From positions 248,001 through 312,000 of the forward strand of contig NZ_FOPM01000002.1 in NCBI RefSeq assembly GCF_900113485.1: a DNA stretch of 64,000 nt. The letters are read 5' to 3'. Within the stretch, counting starts at the first letter, position 1. The number at the start of each line of letters is the position of its first letter. Origin of the DNA: Methylobacterium gossipiicola. GTDB lineage: Bacteria; Pseudomonadota; Alphaproteobacteria; Rhizobiales; Beijerinckiaceae. The notes beneath the pieces are model-generated. The model made no database searches. It was given only the letters and a program-made list of their open reading frames with translations, and had not been told where the DNA came from. This document shows positions 1 to 10,628 of this stretch, piece by piece. A program made the position numbers and the translations under genes.

Positions 1-88
1 CCTCGCACATCTTGGGGCCGAGCCGGCGGCCGAACAGGCCCGCGATGAGCGCGCCCATGAGCGGAAAGAAGACGATCGCGTGATACAT
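1..88 (-). CDS. nuoL: NADH-quinone oxidoreductase subunit L, N-terminal fragment
   Basis: The first 29 codons (MYHAIVFFPLMGALIAGLFG...) are visible; the rest lies beyond the left edge. The hydrophobic start and the position directly after nuoK identify the large antiporter-like membrane subunit of complex I. The ATG at 88-86 is the natural start. A 138-nt spacer with two strong hairpins separates it from nuoK, whereas most other junctions of the operon are tight. Confidence 0.85.
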   Translation of the reverse strand, partial: MYHAIVFFPLMGALIAGLFGRRLGPKMCE

Positions 89-120
89 CGCTGGCTTGTC
101 CGGCCTCCTGGGTCGCGCCC

Positions 121-198
121 GGCCCCGCGCGCTTCGCGCGGGGCCTCGAGCAAGCGAGCCCTGTCTTCGTGTCACCGCGCGGGGCCATTGACGGCCCC
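121..198. other. two consecutive GC-rich hairpins between nuoK and nuoL
   Basis: Positions 121-145 form a perfect 11-bp stem with a CTT loop (arms GGCCCCGCGCG and its complement). Positions 181-198 form a second stem GGGGCC/GGCCCC around ATTGAC. No T-run follows on either strand, so an mRNA-stability or attenuation element is as likely as a terminator. The function is inferred. Confidence 0.5.
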
Positions 199-226
199 GT
201 TCGGTCGGGTCTTCGCGCGGGGTGCG

Positions 227-532
227 TCAGCCCTTCATCATGTTCACGTCCTCCACCGCGATGGAGCCGCGGTTTCGGAAAAACACGACGAGGATGGCAA
301 GGCCGATGGCGGCTTCGGCCGCCGCCACAGTGAGCACGAACAGGGCGAAGACCTGGCCGGTGATGTCGTTGAGATGGGTCGAGAACGCCACGAGGTTGAT
401 GTTCACCGCGAGCAGGATCAGCTCCACGGACATCAGGATGACGATGACGTTCTTGCGGTTGATGAAGATGCCGAGCACCCCGAGGGTGAACAGGATCGCG
501 GCGACTGTGAGGTAATGGCTCAGGCCGATCAT
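227..532 (-). CDS. nuoK: NADH-quinone oxidoreductase subunit K
   Basis: 101 residues, the usual NuoK length, with three membrane helices. The family pattern of a conserved glutamate within helix 2 is visible in [20 protein letters not shown]. It is a small proton-channel subunit of the complex I membrane arm, in the inner membrane. It follows nuoJ by 25 nt in the minus-strand operon. Confidence 0.97.
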   Translation of the reverse strand: MIGLSHYLTVAAILFTLGVLGIFINRKNVIVILMSVELILLAVNINLVAFSTHLNDITGQVFALFVLTVAAAEAAIGLAILVVFFRNRGSIAVEDVNMMKG

Positions 533-557
533 CGGATGGGTCTCCCGTGGTTCGGCA

Positions 558-1178
558 TCAGACTTCCACGCCCTGGCGCGACGGCACCTTGCGGGTCTCG
601 ACGGCGGCGGCCTGGGTGCGGGCGTTCTGCACGGCGATGTTCTGGCGCTTGACGCCGGGACGGTCGCGCAGGGTCAGCACGATGGCGCCGATCATCGCGG
701 TGAGCAGGATGAGGCCGGCGAGCTGGAAGTAGAAGACATAGTCCGTATAGAGCACCCGGCCGAGCGCCTGGGTGTTGGTCAGGCCCTCGGTGCTGGCGAG
801 CGGGCCGAGCGGCGCCTGGAGCAGGTCGGGGTCGATGTTCCAGGTGCCGACGACGAGCACCAGTTCGATGAGGAACACCGCGCCGATGAGGGCGCCGATG
901 GGCAGGTAGCGCTGGAAGCCCTGGCGCAGCTGCGCGAAATCCACGTCGAGCATCATCACGACGAAGAGGAACAAGACTGCGACGGCGCCGACATAGACGA
1001 CGACGAGGATCATCGCGAGGAACTCGGCCCCCATCATGACGAAGAGGCCGGCGGCGTTCACGAAGGCGAGGATGAGGTACAGCACCGAGGCCACGGGATT
1101 GCGCGAGGCGATCACCATGAAACCCGAAGCGACGGTCACGCCGGCGAACAGGTAGAAGAAGGCTGCGGCTGCGCTCAT
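558..1178 (-). CDS. nuoJ: NADH-quinone oxidoreductase subunit J
   Basis: 206 residues with five hydrophobic segments and the conserved helix 3 stretch around [21 protein letters not shown]. Membrane-arm subunit of complex I. The last ~40 residues (after [12 protein letters not shown]) are a polar tail, longer than in E. coli NuoJ. A 165-nt spacer separates it from nuoI, one of the few non-tight junctions of the operon. Confidence 0.96.
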   Translation of the reverse strand: MSAAAAFFYLFAGVTVASGFMVIASRNPVASVLYLILAFVNAAGLFVMMGAEFLAMILVVVYVGAVAVLFLFVVMMLDVDFAQLRQGFQRYLPIGALIGAVFLIELVLVVGTWNIDPDLLQAPLGPLASTEGLTNTQALGRVLYTDYVFYFQLAGLILLTAMIGAIVLTLRDRPGVKRQNIAVQNARTQAAAVETRKVPSRQGVEV

Positions 1179-1343
1179 GCGATTGTGGAGATCAGCCGTC
1201 CGGAGGACAGCCCCTTCTGCCGTTGATTCGTCTATGGCCCTTGCGAGCCGCCTTGATGGCCGGGAAGGCCGTCAGCCGGGCAGGTGATGCCGCCCGTCTA
1301 TAGATCCCGCCCCTGCGGTGCACAACCGCGGAGCCGTCGCGCC

Positions 1344-1832
1344 TTACCGATAAGGGGCGTCGACGGCGAGGTTGCGCGCGATCTCGCGCTCCCACCGGTC
1401 GCCGTTTAGGAGAAGCTTCTCCTTGTCGTAGAGAAGCTCCTCGCGGGTCTCCACGGAGAACTCGAAATTCGGTCCCTCGACGATGGCATCCACCGGACAG
1501 GCCTCCTGACACATGCCGCAATAGATGCATTTGACCATGTCGAGGTCGTAGCGCGTGGTGCGGCGGGTGCCGTCGTTCCGACGTGGACCGGCCTCGATGG
1601 TGATGGCCTGCGCCGGGCAGATCGCCTCGCACAGCTTGCAGGCGATGCAGCGTTCCTCGCCGTTGGGATAGCGGCGCAGGGCGTGCTCGCCCCGGAAGCG
1701 CGGCCCGCGATGACCCATCTCGAACGGGTAGTTGATGGTGGCCTTCGGTTTGAAGAAGTAGCGCATGGCGAGGGCGAACCCCGTCACGAACTCCTTGAGC
1801 AGAAGACCCTTGGCGACCTGATCGAGCTTCAT
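1344..1832 (-). CDS. nuoI: NADH-quinone oxidoreductase subunit I (2x[4Fe-4S])
   Basis: 162 residues, matching alphaproteobacterial NuoI. Two ferredoxin motifs are visible, [12 protein letters not shown] and [12 protein letters not shown], which bind clusters N6a and N6b. They pass electrons from NuoG towards NuoB in the hydrophilic arm. The start MKLDQVAKG lies 24 nt after the nuoH stop. Confidence 0.98.
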   Translation of the reverse strand: MKLDQVAKGLLLKEFVTGFALAMRYFFKPKATINYPFEMGHRGPRFRGEHALRRYPNGEERCIACKLCEAICPAQAITIEAGPRRNDGTRRTTRYDLDMVKCIYCGMCQEACPVDAIVEGPNFEFSVETREELLYDKEKLLLNGDRWEREIARNLAVDAPYR

Positions 1833-1856
1833 GCCACGATCTCCCTGTGGGTGATG

Positions 1857-2879
1857 TCAGGCACCCGGCGCGAGGCCGGTGAGCTTGAGAACGAAGGCGA
1901 CGACGACGACCGAGACGAGGGAGAGCGGAAGGAACACCTTCCAGCCGAGCCGCATGAGCTGATCGTAGCGGTAGCGCGGCACCATGGCCTTCACCATGGC
2001 GATCATGAAGAACAGGAAGCTGGCCTTCAGGGCGAACCAGATCAGGCCCGGCACCCAGGTGAAGGGCGCGAACGGGATCGGTGAGAGCCAGCCGCCGAGG
2101 AACAGCACCGTGCCGAGGGCACACATGGTCATGATCGCCACGTACTCGCCGAGCATGAACAGCAGGTACGGCGTCGAGGAGTATTCGACCATGTAGCCGG
2201 CCACGAGCTCCGATTCGGCCTCCGGCAGATCGAAAGGCGGGCGGTTGGTCTCGGCCAGCGCCGAGACGAAGAACACCACGAACATCGGAAACAACCACAG
2301 CCAGTACCAGCCGAGGATGCCGAGGGACGTGTCCTGCGCCATGACGATGCGCGACAGGTTGAGGGAGCCGGCGCAGAGCAGCACACAGATGATCACGAAG
2401 CCGAGGCTGACCTCGTAGGAAATCATCTGGGCGGCCGAGCGCAGGGCGCCGAGGAAGGCGTATTTTGAGTTCGAGGCCCAGCCGCCCATGAGCACGCCGT
2501 AGACCCCCAGGGACGAGATGGCGAAGATGTAGGTGATGCCGACGTTGAGGTCGGCGAGCGCCCAGCCCTCGGCGAGGGGAATCACAGCCCAGGCGGCGAG
2601 CGCCAGGGTGGCGAAGACGAGGGGCGCCAGGAGAAACAGCCCCTTGTTGGCGCCGGCCGGAATCACCGGCTCCTTCAGGACGAACTTCAGAAGATCGGCG
2701 AAGGATTGGAACAGGCCCCACGGCCCGACGACGTTGGGACCGCGCCGCAGCTGCACCGCCGCCCAGATCTTGCGATCGGCGAGCAGGGCGTAGGCGATGA
2801 AGACGAGCAGCAGGGCCAGGAGCACGAAGCTCTTGAGGGCCATGAGCAGGACGGCGCCGAGGGCTTCCCAGAAGGTCAT
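1857..2879 (-). CDS. nuoH: NADH-quinone oxidoreductase subunit H
   Basis: 340 residues with about eight to nine membrane helices. Conserved NuoH stretches are present, such as [31 protein letters not shown] and [20 protein letters not shown]. It forms much of the quinone chamber where the hydrophilic arm meets the membrane. It follows nuoG by 12 nt. Confidence 0.98.
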   Translation of the reverse strand: MTFWEALGAVLLMALKSFVLLALLLVFIAYALLADRKIWAAVQLRRGPNVVGPWGLFQSFADLLKFVLKEPVIPAGANKGLFLLAPLVFATLALAAWAVIPLAEGWALADLNVGITYIFAISSLGVYGVLMGGWASNSKYAFLGALRSAAQMISYEVSLGFVIICVLLCAGSLNLSRIVMAQDTSLGILGWYWLWLFPMFVVFFVSALAETNRPPFDLPEAESELVAGYMVEYSSTPYLLFMLGEYVAIMTMCALGTVLFLGGWLSPIPFAPFTWVPGLIWFALKASFLFFMIAMVKAMVPRYRYDQLMRLGWKVFLPLSLVSVVVVAFVLKLTGLAPGA

Positions 2880-2891
2880 CGCAGGAAACCC

Positions 2892-4973
2892 TTATTCGGC
2901 GGCTTCGAGGCCACGCACGCGTGCGAGGCTCGAACATTCGGCCAGCACCCGCGAGGCGCGGGCGATGGCGTTGGTGAGGTAGAAGTCAGGTACGGCCGGC
3001 GCGAAGGCCGCGCGGTCGGGCGCCCCCCCGAGCCCCGCCAAGGTCTCGACCGTCGCCACGGTGTTGCTCGGCGCCACGGCGTCGAGGCCCGCGAAGTGCG
3101 GATGGGCGGTATAGAGGGCCCGGCGCAGGGCGACCAGCGAATCGTAGGGAAGGCGCTGGCCGAGCACGTCGGACAGGGCGCGCAGGATCGCCCAATCCTC
3201 GCGGGCATCGCCCGGCGGGAAGCCGGCGCGGTTGGTCATCTGCACCCGGCCTTCGAGGTTAACGAAGGTGGCGCTCTTCTCGGTGTAGGCCGCTCCCGGC
3301 AAGACAACGTCGGCCCGGGTCGCGCCCCGGTCGCCATGGGTGCCCTGATAGATCACGAAGGCGCCCGGACCGACCTCGACCTCATCGGCTCCGAGGTTGA
3401 AGAGGACGTCGAGGGCGCCGGCCTGCGTCATGGCGGCGACATCGAGCCCCCCCTCCCCCGGCACGAAGCCGAGATCGAGGGCGCCGACGCGGGCGGCGGC
3501 CGTCTGAAGGACGCCGAAGCCGTTCCAGTCTGCGGTCACCGCGCCGATGTCCTTGGCGAGCGCCGCAGCGGCCGACAGGATGGCGGCGCCGTCCGGACGG
3601 GTGAGCGCGCCCGTGCCCACGATGACGAGGGGACGGCTCGCGGCCCTCAAGACCTCGGCGAAGCTGTGCCGACCGGCAGCGATCTCGCCCAGAGTCTCCG
3701 GGCCGGCGCCGAGATAGGTGTGGGGATAGGTGAGGTCGACCGCCTCGCCGATGAGGCCGACGGCGAGCGGCGCCATGCGCCAGCGCTTGCGGATGCGCAC
3801 GTTGACGAGCGATGCTTCGAGGCGCGGATTCGTTCCGACCAGCAGGATCGCGTCGGCCTCCTCGATCCCCGCGATGGTGGTCCCGAAGGTGTAGGCCGCC
3901 CGGCCCCAGGCCGGATCGATGGCCTCGCCGGCCTGCCGGCCGTCGAGATTCGTCACCCCGAGAGCGGTCATCAGGGATTTGAGGGCGAACATCTCTTCTA
4001 CGCCGGCGAGATCGCCCGCGATGGCGCCGATGCGCTTGGGGTCGGTGCCCTTCATCCTCGCCGCGATGGCGGCGAAAGCCTCGCCCCAAGAGGCCGGGCG
4101 CAGGCGGCCGTTCTCGCGCAGATACGGCCGGTCGAGGCGCTGCATCCGTAGGCCATCCACGGCGTGGCGGGTCTTGTCGGAGATCCACTCCTCGTTGATC
4201 GCCTCGTTGATGCGGGGTTCGATCTGGATGACTTCGCGGCCCTTGGCGTCGACCCGGATGGCGCAGCCCACCGCATCCATCACGTCGATGGACTCGGTCT
4301 TCGACAGCTCCCAGGGACGGACCTCGTAGCTCTGCGGCTTGTGGACGAGGGCGCCCACGGGGCAGAGATCCGCGACGTTGCCCTGAAGCTCGGAGCCCAT
4401 GGCGGATTCGAGGTAGCTCGTGATCTCCATGTCCTCGCCGCGCCCAATGGCGCCGAGATCCGGCACGCCGGCGACTTCCGCGAGGAAGCGGACGCAGCGG
4501 GTGCAATGGATACAGCGGTTCATGGCCGTACGGACGAGGGGGCCGATATACTTCTCCTCGACGGCGCGCTTGTTCTCGCCGTAGCGGGTCGAATCGACGC
4601 CGTACGCCATGGCCTGATCCTGCAGGTCGCAGTGGCCGCCCTGGTCACAGATCGGGCAATCGAGGGGGTGGTTGATCAGGAGGAACTCCATCACCCCCTC
4701 GCGGGCTTTCTTGGTGGTCCCTGAGCGCGTCAGCACCTCCGGCGGCTCGCCGTTGGGGCCGGGCCGACAATCCTTCACCGCGTAGGCGCAGGAGGCGACG
4801 GGCTTCGGGGCCCCCTTCAACTCGACGAGGCACATGCGGCAATTGCCCGCGATGGACAGCCGCTCGTGGAAGCAGAAGCGCGGAATCTCCGCGCCCGCGA
4901 CCTCGCACGCCTGGAGCAGCGTGTAATCGGCGGGAACATCGACCTCGGTGCCGTCGACGACGATCTTGGTCAT
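2892..4973 (-). CDS. nuoG: NADH-quinone oxidoreductase subunit G
   Basis: 693 residues, the compact alphaproteobacterial/mitochondrial-like form. The N-terminal [2Fe-2S] domain has Cys34, Cys45, Cys48 and Cys62. It is followed by the HPLDCPICDQGGHCDLQDQ segment, CIHCTRCVRF and a further cysteine in CPVGALV. The remainder is a molybdopterin-oxidoreductase-like domain, in this family structural only. A spacer of about 60 nt separates it from nuoF. Confidence 0.98.
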   Translation of the reverse strand: MTKIVVDGTEVDVPADYTLLQACEVAGAEIPRFCFHERLSIAGNCRMCLVELKGAPKPVASCAYAVKDCRPGPNGEPPEVLTRSGTTKKAREGVMEFLLINHPLDCPICDQGGHCDLQDQAMAYGVDSTRYGENKRAVEEKYIGPLVRTAMNRCIHCTRCVRFLAEVAGVPDLGAIGRGEDMEITSYLESAMGSELQGNVADLCPVGALVHKPQSYEVRPWELSKTESIDVMDAVGCAIRVDAKGREVIQIEPRINEAINEEWISDKTRHAVDGLRMQRLDRPYLRENGRLRPASWGEAFAAIAARMKGTDPKRIGAIAGDLAGVEEMFALKSLMTALGVTNLDGRQAGEAIDPAWGRAAYTFGTTIAGIEEADAILLVGTNPRLEASLVNVRIRKRWRMAPLAVGLIGEAVDLTYPHTYLGAGPETLGEIAAGRHSFAEVLRAASRPLVIVGTGALTRPDGAAILSAAAALAKDIGAVTADWNGFGVLQTAAARVGALDLGFVPGEGGLDVAAMTQAGALDVLFNLGADEVEVGPGAFVIYQGTHGDRGATRADVVLPGAAYTEKSATFVNLEGRVQMTNRAGFPPGDAREDWAILRALSDVLGQRLPYDSLVALRRALYTAHPHFAGLDAVAPSNTVATVETLAGLGGAPDRAAFAPAVPDFYLTNAIARASRVLAECSSLARVRGLEAAE

Positions 4974-5037
4974 GCGTGGGTCTCGGGTTCGAATTCGGGT
5001 GGGTGCGGGCGGGGGATCACTCCGCCGCCGGGGCGGA

Positions 5038-6339
5038 TCACTCCGCCGCCATCGGCACCGGGTCGGAATGCGGGTTGGCGCTATAGCGGTCGATCCGCTT
5101 CTCGATCTCGGGACGGAAGTGCCGGATCAGGCCCTGGATCGGCCAGGCAGCGGCGTCGCCGAGCGCGCAGATGGTGTGGCCCTCGATCTGCTTCGTCACA
5201 TCGAGGAGCATGTCGATCTCGCGGCGCTGGGCCCGGCCCTCGGCCATGCGCAGCATCACTCGCCACATCCAGCCGGTGCCTTCGCGGCATGGCGTGCACT
5301 GGCCGCAGCTCTCGTGTTTGTAGAAGTAGGCGATGCGGGCAATGGCGGCGACGATATCGGTGGAGCGGTCGAGGACGATGACCGCCGCCGTCCCGAGGCC
5401 GGAGCCGAGGTTGCGCAGGGTGTCGAAATCCATCTTGGCGTCGATGATCTGCTCGGCCGGCACTAGGGGCACCGACGAGCCGCCGGGGATCGAGCAGAGC
5501 AGGTTGTCCCAGCCGCCCCGCATGCCGCCGCAATGCCGGTCGATGAGCTCGCGGAAGGTGATACCCAGCTCTTCCTCGACGTTGCAGGGCTTGTTGACGT
5601 GGCCGGAGACGCAGAACAGCTTCGTGCCGGTGTTGTTCTTGCCACCCAATCCCGCGAACCACGCGCCACCCCGGCGCAGGATTGTGCCGGCAACGGCAAT
5701 CGACTCGACGTTGTTCACCGTCGTCGGGCAGCCGTAGAGGCCCATATTGGCCGGGAAGGGCGGCTTCATGCGCGGCATGCCCTTCTTGCCCTCGAGGCTT
5801 TCGAGCAGGGCCGTCTCCTCGCCACAGATATACGCGCCGGCGCCGTGGTGGACGTAGATGTCGAACGGATAACCGTGAATGTTGTCCTTGCCGACGAGGC
5901 GGGCCGCGTAAGCTTCGTCGACGGCCCGCTGCAGGGCGTGCTTCTCGGCGACGTACTCGCCGCGGATGTAGATGTAGCAGGCATGCGCCGCCATGGCGAA
6001 GGAGGCGAGCATGCAGCCTTCGATGAGGAGATGCGGATCGTGCCGCATGATCTCGCGGTCCTTGCAGGTGCCCGGCTCCGATTCGTCGGCATTCACCACG
6101 AGATAATGCGGGCGCCCATCCGACTTCTTCGGCATGAACGACCATTTCAGGCCCGTGGGGAAGCCAGCACCGCCGCGCCCGCGCAGACCCGACTGCTTCA
6201 TCTCCTCGATGATCCAGTCCCGGCCCATCTCGAGGAGAAACTTGGTGCCGTCCCAGGCGCCGCGCTTCTGCGCTTCCGCCAGATCCGGCGAATGCAGGCC
6301 GTACAGGTTGGTGAAGATACGATCCTGATCGGAGAGCAT
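5038..6339 (-). CDS. nuoF: NADH-quinone oxidoreductase subunit F (NADH/FMN-binding)
   Basis: 433 residues from [14 protein letters not shown]. The NADH-binding glycine loop [15 protein letters not shown] is near residue 60 and the [4Fe-4S] motif [13 protein letters not shown] is near residue 350. It oxidises NADH and passes electrons to FMN. The longer open frame upstream overlaps nuoE and reads as low-complexity Arg/Pro, so the ATG at 6339, 1 nt after the nuoE stop codon, is chosen. Confidence 0.97.
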   Translation of the reverse strand: MLSDQDRIFTNLYGLHSPDLAEAQKRGAWDGTKFLLEMGRDWIIEEMKQSGLRGRGGAGFPTGLKWSFMPKKSDGRPHYLVVNADESEPGTCKDREIMRHDPHLLIEGCMLASFAMAAHACYIYIRGEYVAEKHALQRAVDEAYAARLVGKDNIHGYPFDIYVHHGAGAYICGEETALLESLEGKKGMPRMKPPFPANMGLYGCPTTVNNVESIAVAGTILRRGGAWFAGLGGKNNTGTKLFCVSGHVNKPCNVEEELGITFRELIDRHCGGMRGGWDNLLCSIPGGSSVPLVPAEQIIDAKMDFDTLRNLGSGLGTAAVIVLDRSTDIVAAIARIAYFYKHESCGQCTPCREGTGWMWRVMLRMAEGRAQRREIDMLLDVTKQIEGHTICALGDAAAWPIQGLIRHFRPEIEKRIDRYSANPHSDPVPMAAE

Positions 6340-6340
6340 G

Positions 6341-7372
6341 CTAGTTCCCCTTCTGCGGGGCGGAGGTGGCGGCCGCATCGTCGTTCGCGCCCGAAGCGAC
6401 GGGCTGCGGCGGCGGTTCGTTGCGCGGCAGATCGGATTGCGTGCCGGCCTCCGCACCGGCCGCCTCGGCCTTGGCAATGGCCTCGGGTGCCGCCGGCTTG
6501 TTCCGCTGGGCCGTCGATTCCGTCGTGTCAGCCGCATCGGCCTTCGCGCCGGCCGGCACCGGAGTCTCCCCGGCGGCGTTGCGCTGGGCGGGTGCATCGG
6601 TGGTGGCTGTGCCGACGGCGCGGCCAGCATCGGGGCGGGCGGGCTTCGGATCGACGGCGGCCCGCTGCTCGGACGAGGCGGCCTCCGCCTTGCCGCCGGC
6701 CTCGTCCTGCTTCGAATCGGCCGTCTCGAAGCGCTTGCGCCAGGCACCGACGCGGGAACCATCGAACAGGCTCGCATCCGTCAGCGTATCGGGGCCGCCC
6801 TTCGGCTCGGAAGAGGTGCGTCCGATCTGCGAGCCGACCTTGACGGGGCGTCCGGCAGCGAGGTCGTCCATGAGCTTACCCAGAAGCTCAGGCGTCAGGT
6901 CCTCGTAGTAATCCTGGTTGATCTGGGCCATGGGCGCGTTGCAGCAGGCGCCCAGACACTCGACTTCGAGCCAGGAGAAGTTGCCGTCCGCACTCACATG
7001 GCCCGGCGCGCCGAGACGGGCGTGCAGATAGTCCTTCAGCTCGCGGGCGCCGCAGGAATCGCACGGCACCGTGCCGCAGAGCTGAATCCAGAACCGGCCC
7101 ACCGGCTCCAGGGCGAACATCGTGTAGAAGGTCGCGACTTCGAGGACGCGGATATGCGGCATGCCGAGTTCGTCGGCCACCGCCTCGATGGCCTTCTGCG
7201 GCAGCCAGCCGCCGTTCTGCTCCTGCGCCTTCCACAGCAGCGGGATCACGGCCGAGGCCTGACGGCCTTCCGGATACTTGTCGATCTGTCCCTTGGCCCA
7301 CTCGGCGTTCTCGGATGAGAACGCGAAGCTTTGGGGCTGCTCGGCGGCGGGGGCGAGTCTGCGATTGGCCAT
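6341..7372 (-). CDS. nuoE: NADH-quinone oxidoreductase subunit E with long low-complexity tail
   Basis: 343 residues from [12 protein letters not shown]. The first ~210 are a normal NuoE thioredoxin-like [2Fe-2S] domain with [11 protein letters not shown] and [10 protein letters not shown] supplying the four cysteines. The last ~130 residues are rich in Ala, Glu, Thr and Pro, with no recognisable fold and short recurring words such as AQRN. E. coli NuoE is about half this length. C-terminal extensions occur in alphaproteobacterial NuoE; their role is unknown to me. Confidence 0.95.
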   Translation of the reverse strand: MANRRLAPAAEQPQSFAFSSENAEWAKGQIDKYPEGRQASAVIPLLWKAQEQNGGWLPQKAIEAVADELGMPHIRVLEVATFYTMFALEPVGRFWIQLCGTVPCDSCGARELKDYLHARLGAPGHVSADGNFSWLEVECLGACCNAPMAQINQDYYEDLTPELLGKLMDDLAAGRPVKVGSQIGRTSSEPKGGPDTLTDASLFDGSRVGAWRKRFETADSKQDEAGGKAEAASSEQRAAVDPKPARPDAGRAVGTATTDAPAQRNAAGETPVPAGAKADAADTTESTAQRNKPAAPEAIAKAEAAGAEAGTQSDLPRNEPPPQPVASGANDDAAATSAPQKGN

Positions 7373-7394
7373 CAGTCCGAAACCTTGCGTCCCT

Positions 7395-8585
7395 TCACCG
7401 GTCCACTTCGCCGAACACGATGTCCAGCGTGCCGAGCACGCACGACACGTCGGCCAGCATGTGGCCCCGGCACATCCAGTCCATGGCCTGGAGGTGGGCG
7501 AAGCCCGGAGCGCGGATCTTGCAGCGGTAGGGCTTATTGGTGCCGTCGGCGACGAGATAGACGCCGAACTCGCCCTTCGGCGCCTCGACGGCGGCGTAGA
7601 CTTCACCCGCCGGCACGTGGAAACCCTCGGTATAGAGCTTGAAGTGGTGGATGAGCGCTTCCATCGAGCGCTTCATCTCGCGGCGCGGCGGCGGCGCGAA
7701 CTTGCCGTCGGTGGCGGCGATGGGACCCTGGCCGGCGGGCTCGCGCAGCTTCACGCAGCATTGCCGCATGATCTTCGCGGATTCCCGCATCTCCTCCATG
7801 CGGATGACCTGGCGATCGTAGGTGTCGCCGTTCTTCCCCACGGGGATGTCGAACTCCATTTCCTCGTAGCACTCGTAGGGCTGCGACTTGCGCAGATCCC
7901 ACGGGATGCCGGAGCCGCGCACCATCACGCCCGAGAAACCCCAGGCCATGGCCTCGTCGACGGTGACGATGCCGATGTCGACGTTGCGCTGCTTGAAGAT
8001 GCGGTTGCCCATGACGAGGTTGTCGAGGTCGTCGACCACCTGCAGGAACGGGTCGATGAACGCCTCGATGTCGTCGATGAGGGCGGGCGGCAGGTCCTGA
8101 TGCACGCCGCCGGGCCGGAAGTAGTTGGCGTGGAGCCGCGCCCCCGAGGCGCGCTCGTAGAAGATCATGAGCTTCTCGCGCTCCTCGAAGCCCCACAGGG
8201 GCGGCGTGAGGGCGCCGACGTCCATCGCCTGCGTGGTGACGTTGAGGAGGTGCGAGAGGATACGGCCGATCTCGCAGAACAGCACTCGGATGAGCTGGGC
8301 GCGGCGCGGCACTTCCAGCCCGAGCAACTTCTCGATGCCGAGGCAGAAGGCGTGCTCCTGATTCATCGGCGACACGTAGTCGAGCCGGTCGAAATAGGGC
8401 GTCGCCTGCAGGTAGGTCTTGTGCTCGATGAGCTTCTCGGTGCCGCGATGCAGCAGACCGATATGCGGATCGACCCGCTCGACGATCTCGCCGTCGAGTT
8501 CGAGCACGAGGCGCAGCACGCCGTGCGCCGCCGGGTGCTGCGGCCCGAAATTGATCGCGAAGTTGCGGATGTTGTGCTCGGTCAT
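7395..8585 (-). CDS. nuoD: NADH-quinone oxidoreductase subunit D
   Basis: 396 residues from [22 protein letters not shown]; the GPQHPAAHG loop contributes to the quinone site. It is the 49-kDa-type subunit and is separate from nuoC, unlike the E. coli fusion. The ATG at 8585 is preferred to the 12-codon-longer frame because conserved sequence begins there and the spacing from nuoC is 16 nt. Confidence 0.98.
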   Translation of the reverse strand: MTEHNIRNFAINFGPQHPAAHGVLRLVLELDGEIVERVDPHIGLLHRGTEKLIEHKTYLQATPYFDRLDYVSPMNQEHAFCLGIEKLLGLEVPRRAQLIRVLFCEIGRILSHLLNVTTQAMDVGALTPPLWGFEEREKLMIFYERASGARLHANYFRPGGVHQDLPPALIDDIEAFIDPFLQVVDDLDNLVMGNRIFKQRNVDIGIVTVDEAMAWGFSGVMVRGSGIPWDLRKSQPYECYEEMEFDIPVGKNGDTYDRQVIRMEEMRESAKIMRQCCVKLREPAGQGPIAATDGKFAPPPRREMKRSMEALIHHFKLYTEGFHVPAGEVYAAVEAPKGEFGVYLVADGTNKPYRCKIRAPGFAHLQAMDWMCRGHMLADVSCVLGTLDIVFGEVDR

Positions 8586-8601
8586 GGCCTCGCTCCGCCG
8601 C

Positions 8602-9249
8602 TCAATGGGACCGCTTCTCATCGCCCGGGAGCACGTAGTCCGTGCCCTCCCACGGCGACAGGAAGTCGAAGTTTCGGAATTCCTGGGTCAGCTTCACGGG
8701 CTCGTAGACGACGCGGGCCTCGTCCTGATCGTACCGGACCTCGACGAAGCCGGTGAGGGGGAAGTCCTTGCGCAGGGGGTGCCCCTCGAATCCGTAATCC
8801 GTCAGGAGGCGGCGGAGATCGGGATGGCCCGAGAACAGGATGCCGTAGAGGTCGTAGGTCTCGCGCTCGAACCAGTTCGCCGCCGGGAACACGTCGATGA
8901 CGGACGGCACCGAGGTCTGGTCGTCGGTCTGCACCTTCACGCGGATGCGGACGTTATGGCGCAGGGACAGCAGGTGGTAGACGACGTCGAACCGCTTGGC
9001 GCGGCTCGGATAATCCGCGCCGCAGATGTCGATGAAGCAGCGGAAGGCGCAGTCCGGATCGTCGCGCAGGTAGGTCAGGGCGTAGACGATGTCGCTCGCC
9101 TGCACCACGAGGGTCAGTTCACCGAACGCGATGGTGCGGCTCACGACCGCCGGGCCGAGGGCGGCGCCGATGTGATCGCTCAGGGCGGCAAGCGCGTCCG
9201 GCCCGGTGGCGGAGGCGGTGTGCGCCCGAATGGTGATGCCGTTGCTCAT
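8602..9249 (-). CDS. nuoC: NADH-quinone oxidoreductase subunit C
   Basis: 215 residues from [16 protein letters not shown]. It contains the 30-kDa subunit signature [24 protein letters not shown], followed by [12 protein letters not shown]. It belongs to the hydrophilic arm of complex I. Start 9249 lies 7 nt after the nuoB stop; the longer upstream frame overlaps nuoB out of frame and is rejected. Confidence 0.97.
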   Translation of the reverse strand: MSNGITIRAHTASATGPDALAALSDHIGAALGPAVVSRTIAFGELTLVVQASDIVYALTYLRDDPDCAFRCFIDICGADYPSRAKRFDVVYHLLSLRHNVRIRVKVQTDDQTSVPSVIDVFPAANWFERETYDLYGILFSGHPDLRRLLTDYGFEGHPLRKDFPLTGFVEVRYDQDEARVVYEPVKLTQEFRNFDFLSPWEGTDYVLPGDEKRSH

Positions 9250-9256
9250 CAGCCCC

Positions 9257-9844
9257 TCAGCGCTCGATGGTGCCGGTGCGGCGGATCTTCTTCTGCAGCA
9301 GCAGCACGCCGTACAGAAGCGCCTCGGCGGTTGGCGGGCAGCCCGGCACATAGATGTCGACGGGCACGACCCGGTCGCAGCCACGAACGACCGAGTAGGA
9401 ATAATGGTAATAGCCGCCGCCATTGGCGCATGAGCCCATGGAGATGACGTAGCGCGGCTCCGGCATCTGATCGTAGACCTTGCGGAGGGCGGGAGCCATC
9501 TTGTTGGTGAGCGTGCCGGCGACGATCATCACGTCGGACTGGCGCGGCGAACCGCGTGGGGCGAAGCCGAAGCGCTCGCAATCGTAGCGCGGCATCGACA
9601 TCTGCATCATCTCGACGGCGCAGCAGGCGAGGCCGAACGTCATCCACATCAGCGAGCCCGTGCGCGCCCAGTTGATGAGATCGTCCGTCGAGGTGAGGAG
9701 AAAGCCGCGATCGGCAAGCTCGCTGTTAATCGACAGGAACGTCGGATCGTCCGCTCCGATGGGCCGACCGGTGTTGGGATCGATGATCCCCTTGGGGGCC
9801 GGCGCGATGGCTGGGGCTCGGGAGAGGTCGGGGCTGAAGGCCAT
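9257..9844 (-). CDS. nuoB: NADH-quinone oxidoreductase subunit B (cluster N2)
   Basis: 195 residues. Cluster N2 ligands are visible as the tandem cysteines in [10 protein letters not shown], the cysteine in [12 protein letters not shown] and that in [12 protein letters not shown]2 is the last Fe-S cluster before ubiquinone. The N-terminus is proline-rich ([17 protein letters not shown]), as in other alphaproteobacteria. Confidence 0.98.
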   Translation of the reverse strand: MAFSPDLSRAPAIAPAPKGIIDPNTGRPIGADDPTFLSINSELADRGFLLTSTDDLINWARTGSLMWMTFGLACCAVEMMQMSMPRYDCERFGFAPRGSPRQSDVMIVAGTLTNKMAPALRKVYDQMPEPRYVISMGSCANGGGYYHYSYSVVRGCDRVVPVDIYVPGCPPTAEALLYGVLLLQKKIRRTGTIER

Positions 9845-9898
9845 CGGTTTCTCGGGATCAGGCTTCGGACAATGGGGCGACGCGACGATTCGGGGGCG

Positions 9899-10264
9899 CT
9901 AGTCCCACTCGAGGGCGCCCTTGCGCCATTCGTAGACGAAGCCGACGGTCAGAACGCCGAGGAAGGCCATCATCGACCACATGCCGAACCAGCCGAGTTC
10001 CCCGAAGGTGATCGCCCAGGGAAACAGGAACGCGACCTCGAGGTCGAAGATGATGAACAGGATCGCCACGAGATAGAAGCGAACGTCGAACTTCATGCGC
10101 GCGTCATCGAAAGCGTTGAAGCCGCACTCGTAGGCCGAGAGCTTCTCCGGATCGGGGCTGTTGTAAGCCACGAGGAAGGGCGCCACCAGCAAAGCCGCCG
10201 CGATGAACAGCGACACGCCGATGAAAACGATGAGGGGCAGATAATCCGCCATCAGGCCGGTCAT
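9899..10264 (-). CDS. nuoA: NADH-quinone oxidoreductase subunit A
   Basis: 121 residues from [16 protein letters not shown], with three membrane helices and the conserved loop [28 protein letters not shown] segment that contains the cysteine. It is the first gene of the operon. ATG 10264 has GAGAGG about 5 nt upstream; the 23 extra codons of the longer frame have no such support. Confidence 0.96.
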   Translation of the reverse strand: MTGLMADYLPLIVFIGVSLFIAAALLVAPFLVAYNSPDPEKLSAYECGFNAFDDARMKFDVRFYLVAILFIIFDLEVAFLFPWAITFGELGWFGMWSMMAFLGVLTVGFVYEWRKGALEWD

Positions 10265-10628
10265 GCGGGACCTCTCATGTGCACCGGCGACCGCAATGTC
10301 CCGGGGGCGCCCCGCCGGATGGAATTGCTCCAATCCCAGACTGCGCCGGCGGGAGGCTTAGACGACCCCCGGAGGTGAAACAAGGGCGGCGCGCATTGCA
10401 CAAATTCGCACATGTCAGGGAGGTAGGCTCGCGGGCAGAACCGGCAACACGACCGATCCGCGCAGGCATCTCACCCCGGGATAACGGGGACATCCGTGAC
10501 GCGACGCAAAAATTCCGTCGCACCGCGAAAGCCGAGGAACCATAAACCTTGGCCGTGGGTTTCATTCATGTCCCACTCAGGCCGGATCGCGTTAGGTCGA
10601 CGCACATTCGACCTCAAGGAGACGCTTC
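10265..10628. other. divergent intergenic region between nuoA and a glycosyltransferase gene
   Basis: 364 nt between nuoA (minus) and the GT4 gene (plus). It must hold the promoters of both. I could not pick out a convincing -35/-10 pair on either strand. No small gene is supported. Confidence 0.5.

Noticed and set aside
2706..4151. 481-codon plus-strand frame opposite nuoG and nuoH
   Set aside because: The minus strand carries full NuoG with all Fe-S cysteines; this is a shadow.
6340..6777. Arg/Pro-rich N-terminal extension of NuoF
   Set aside because: It overlaps the nuoE tail out of frame; NuoF family sequence begins at MLSDQDRIF.
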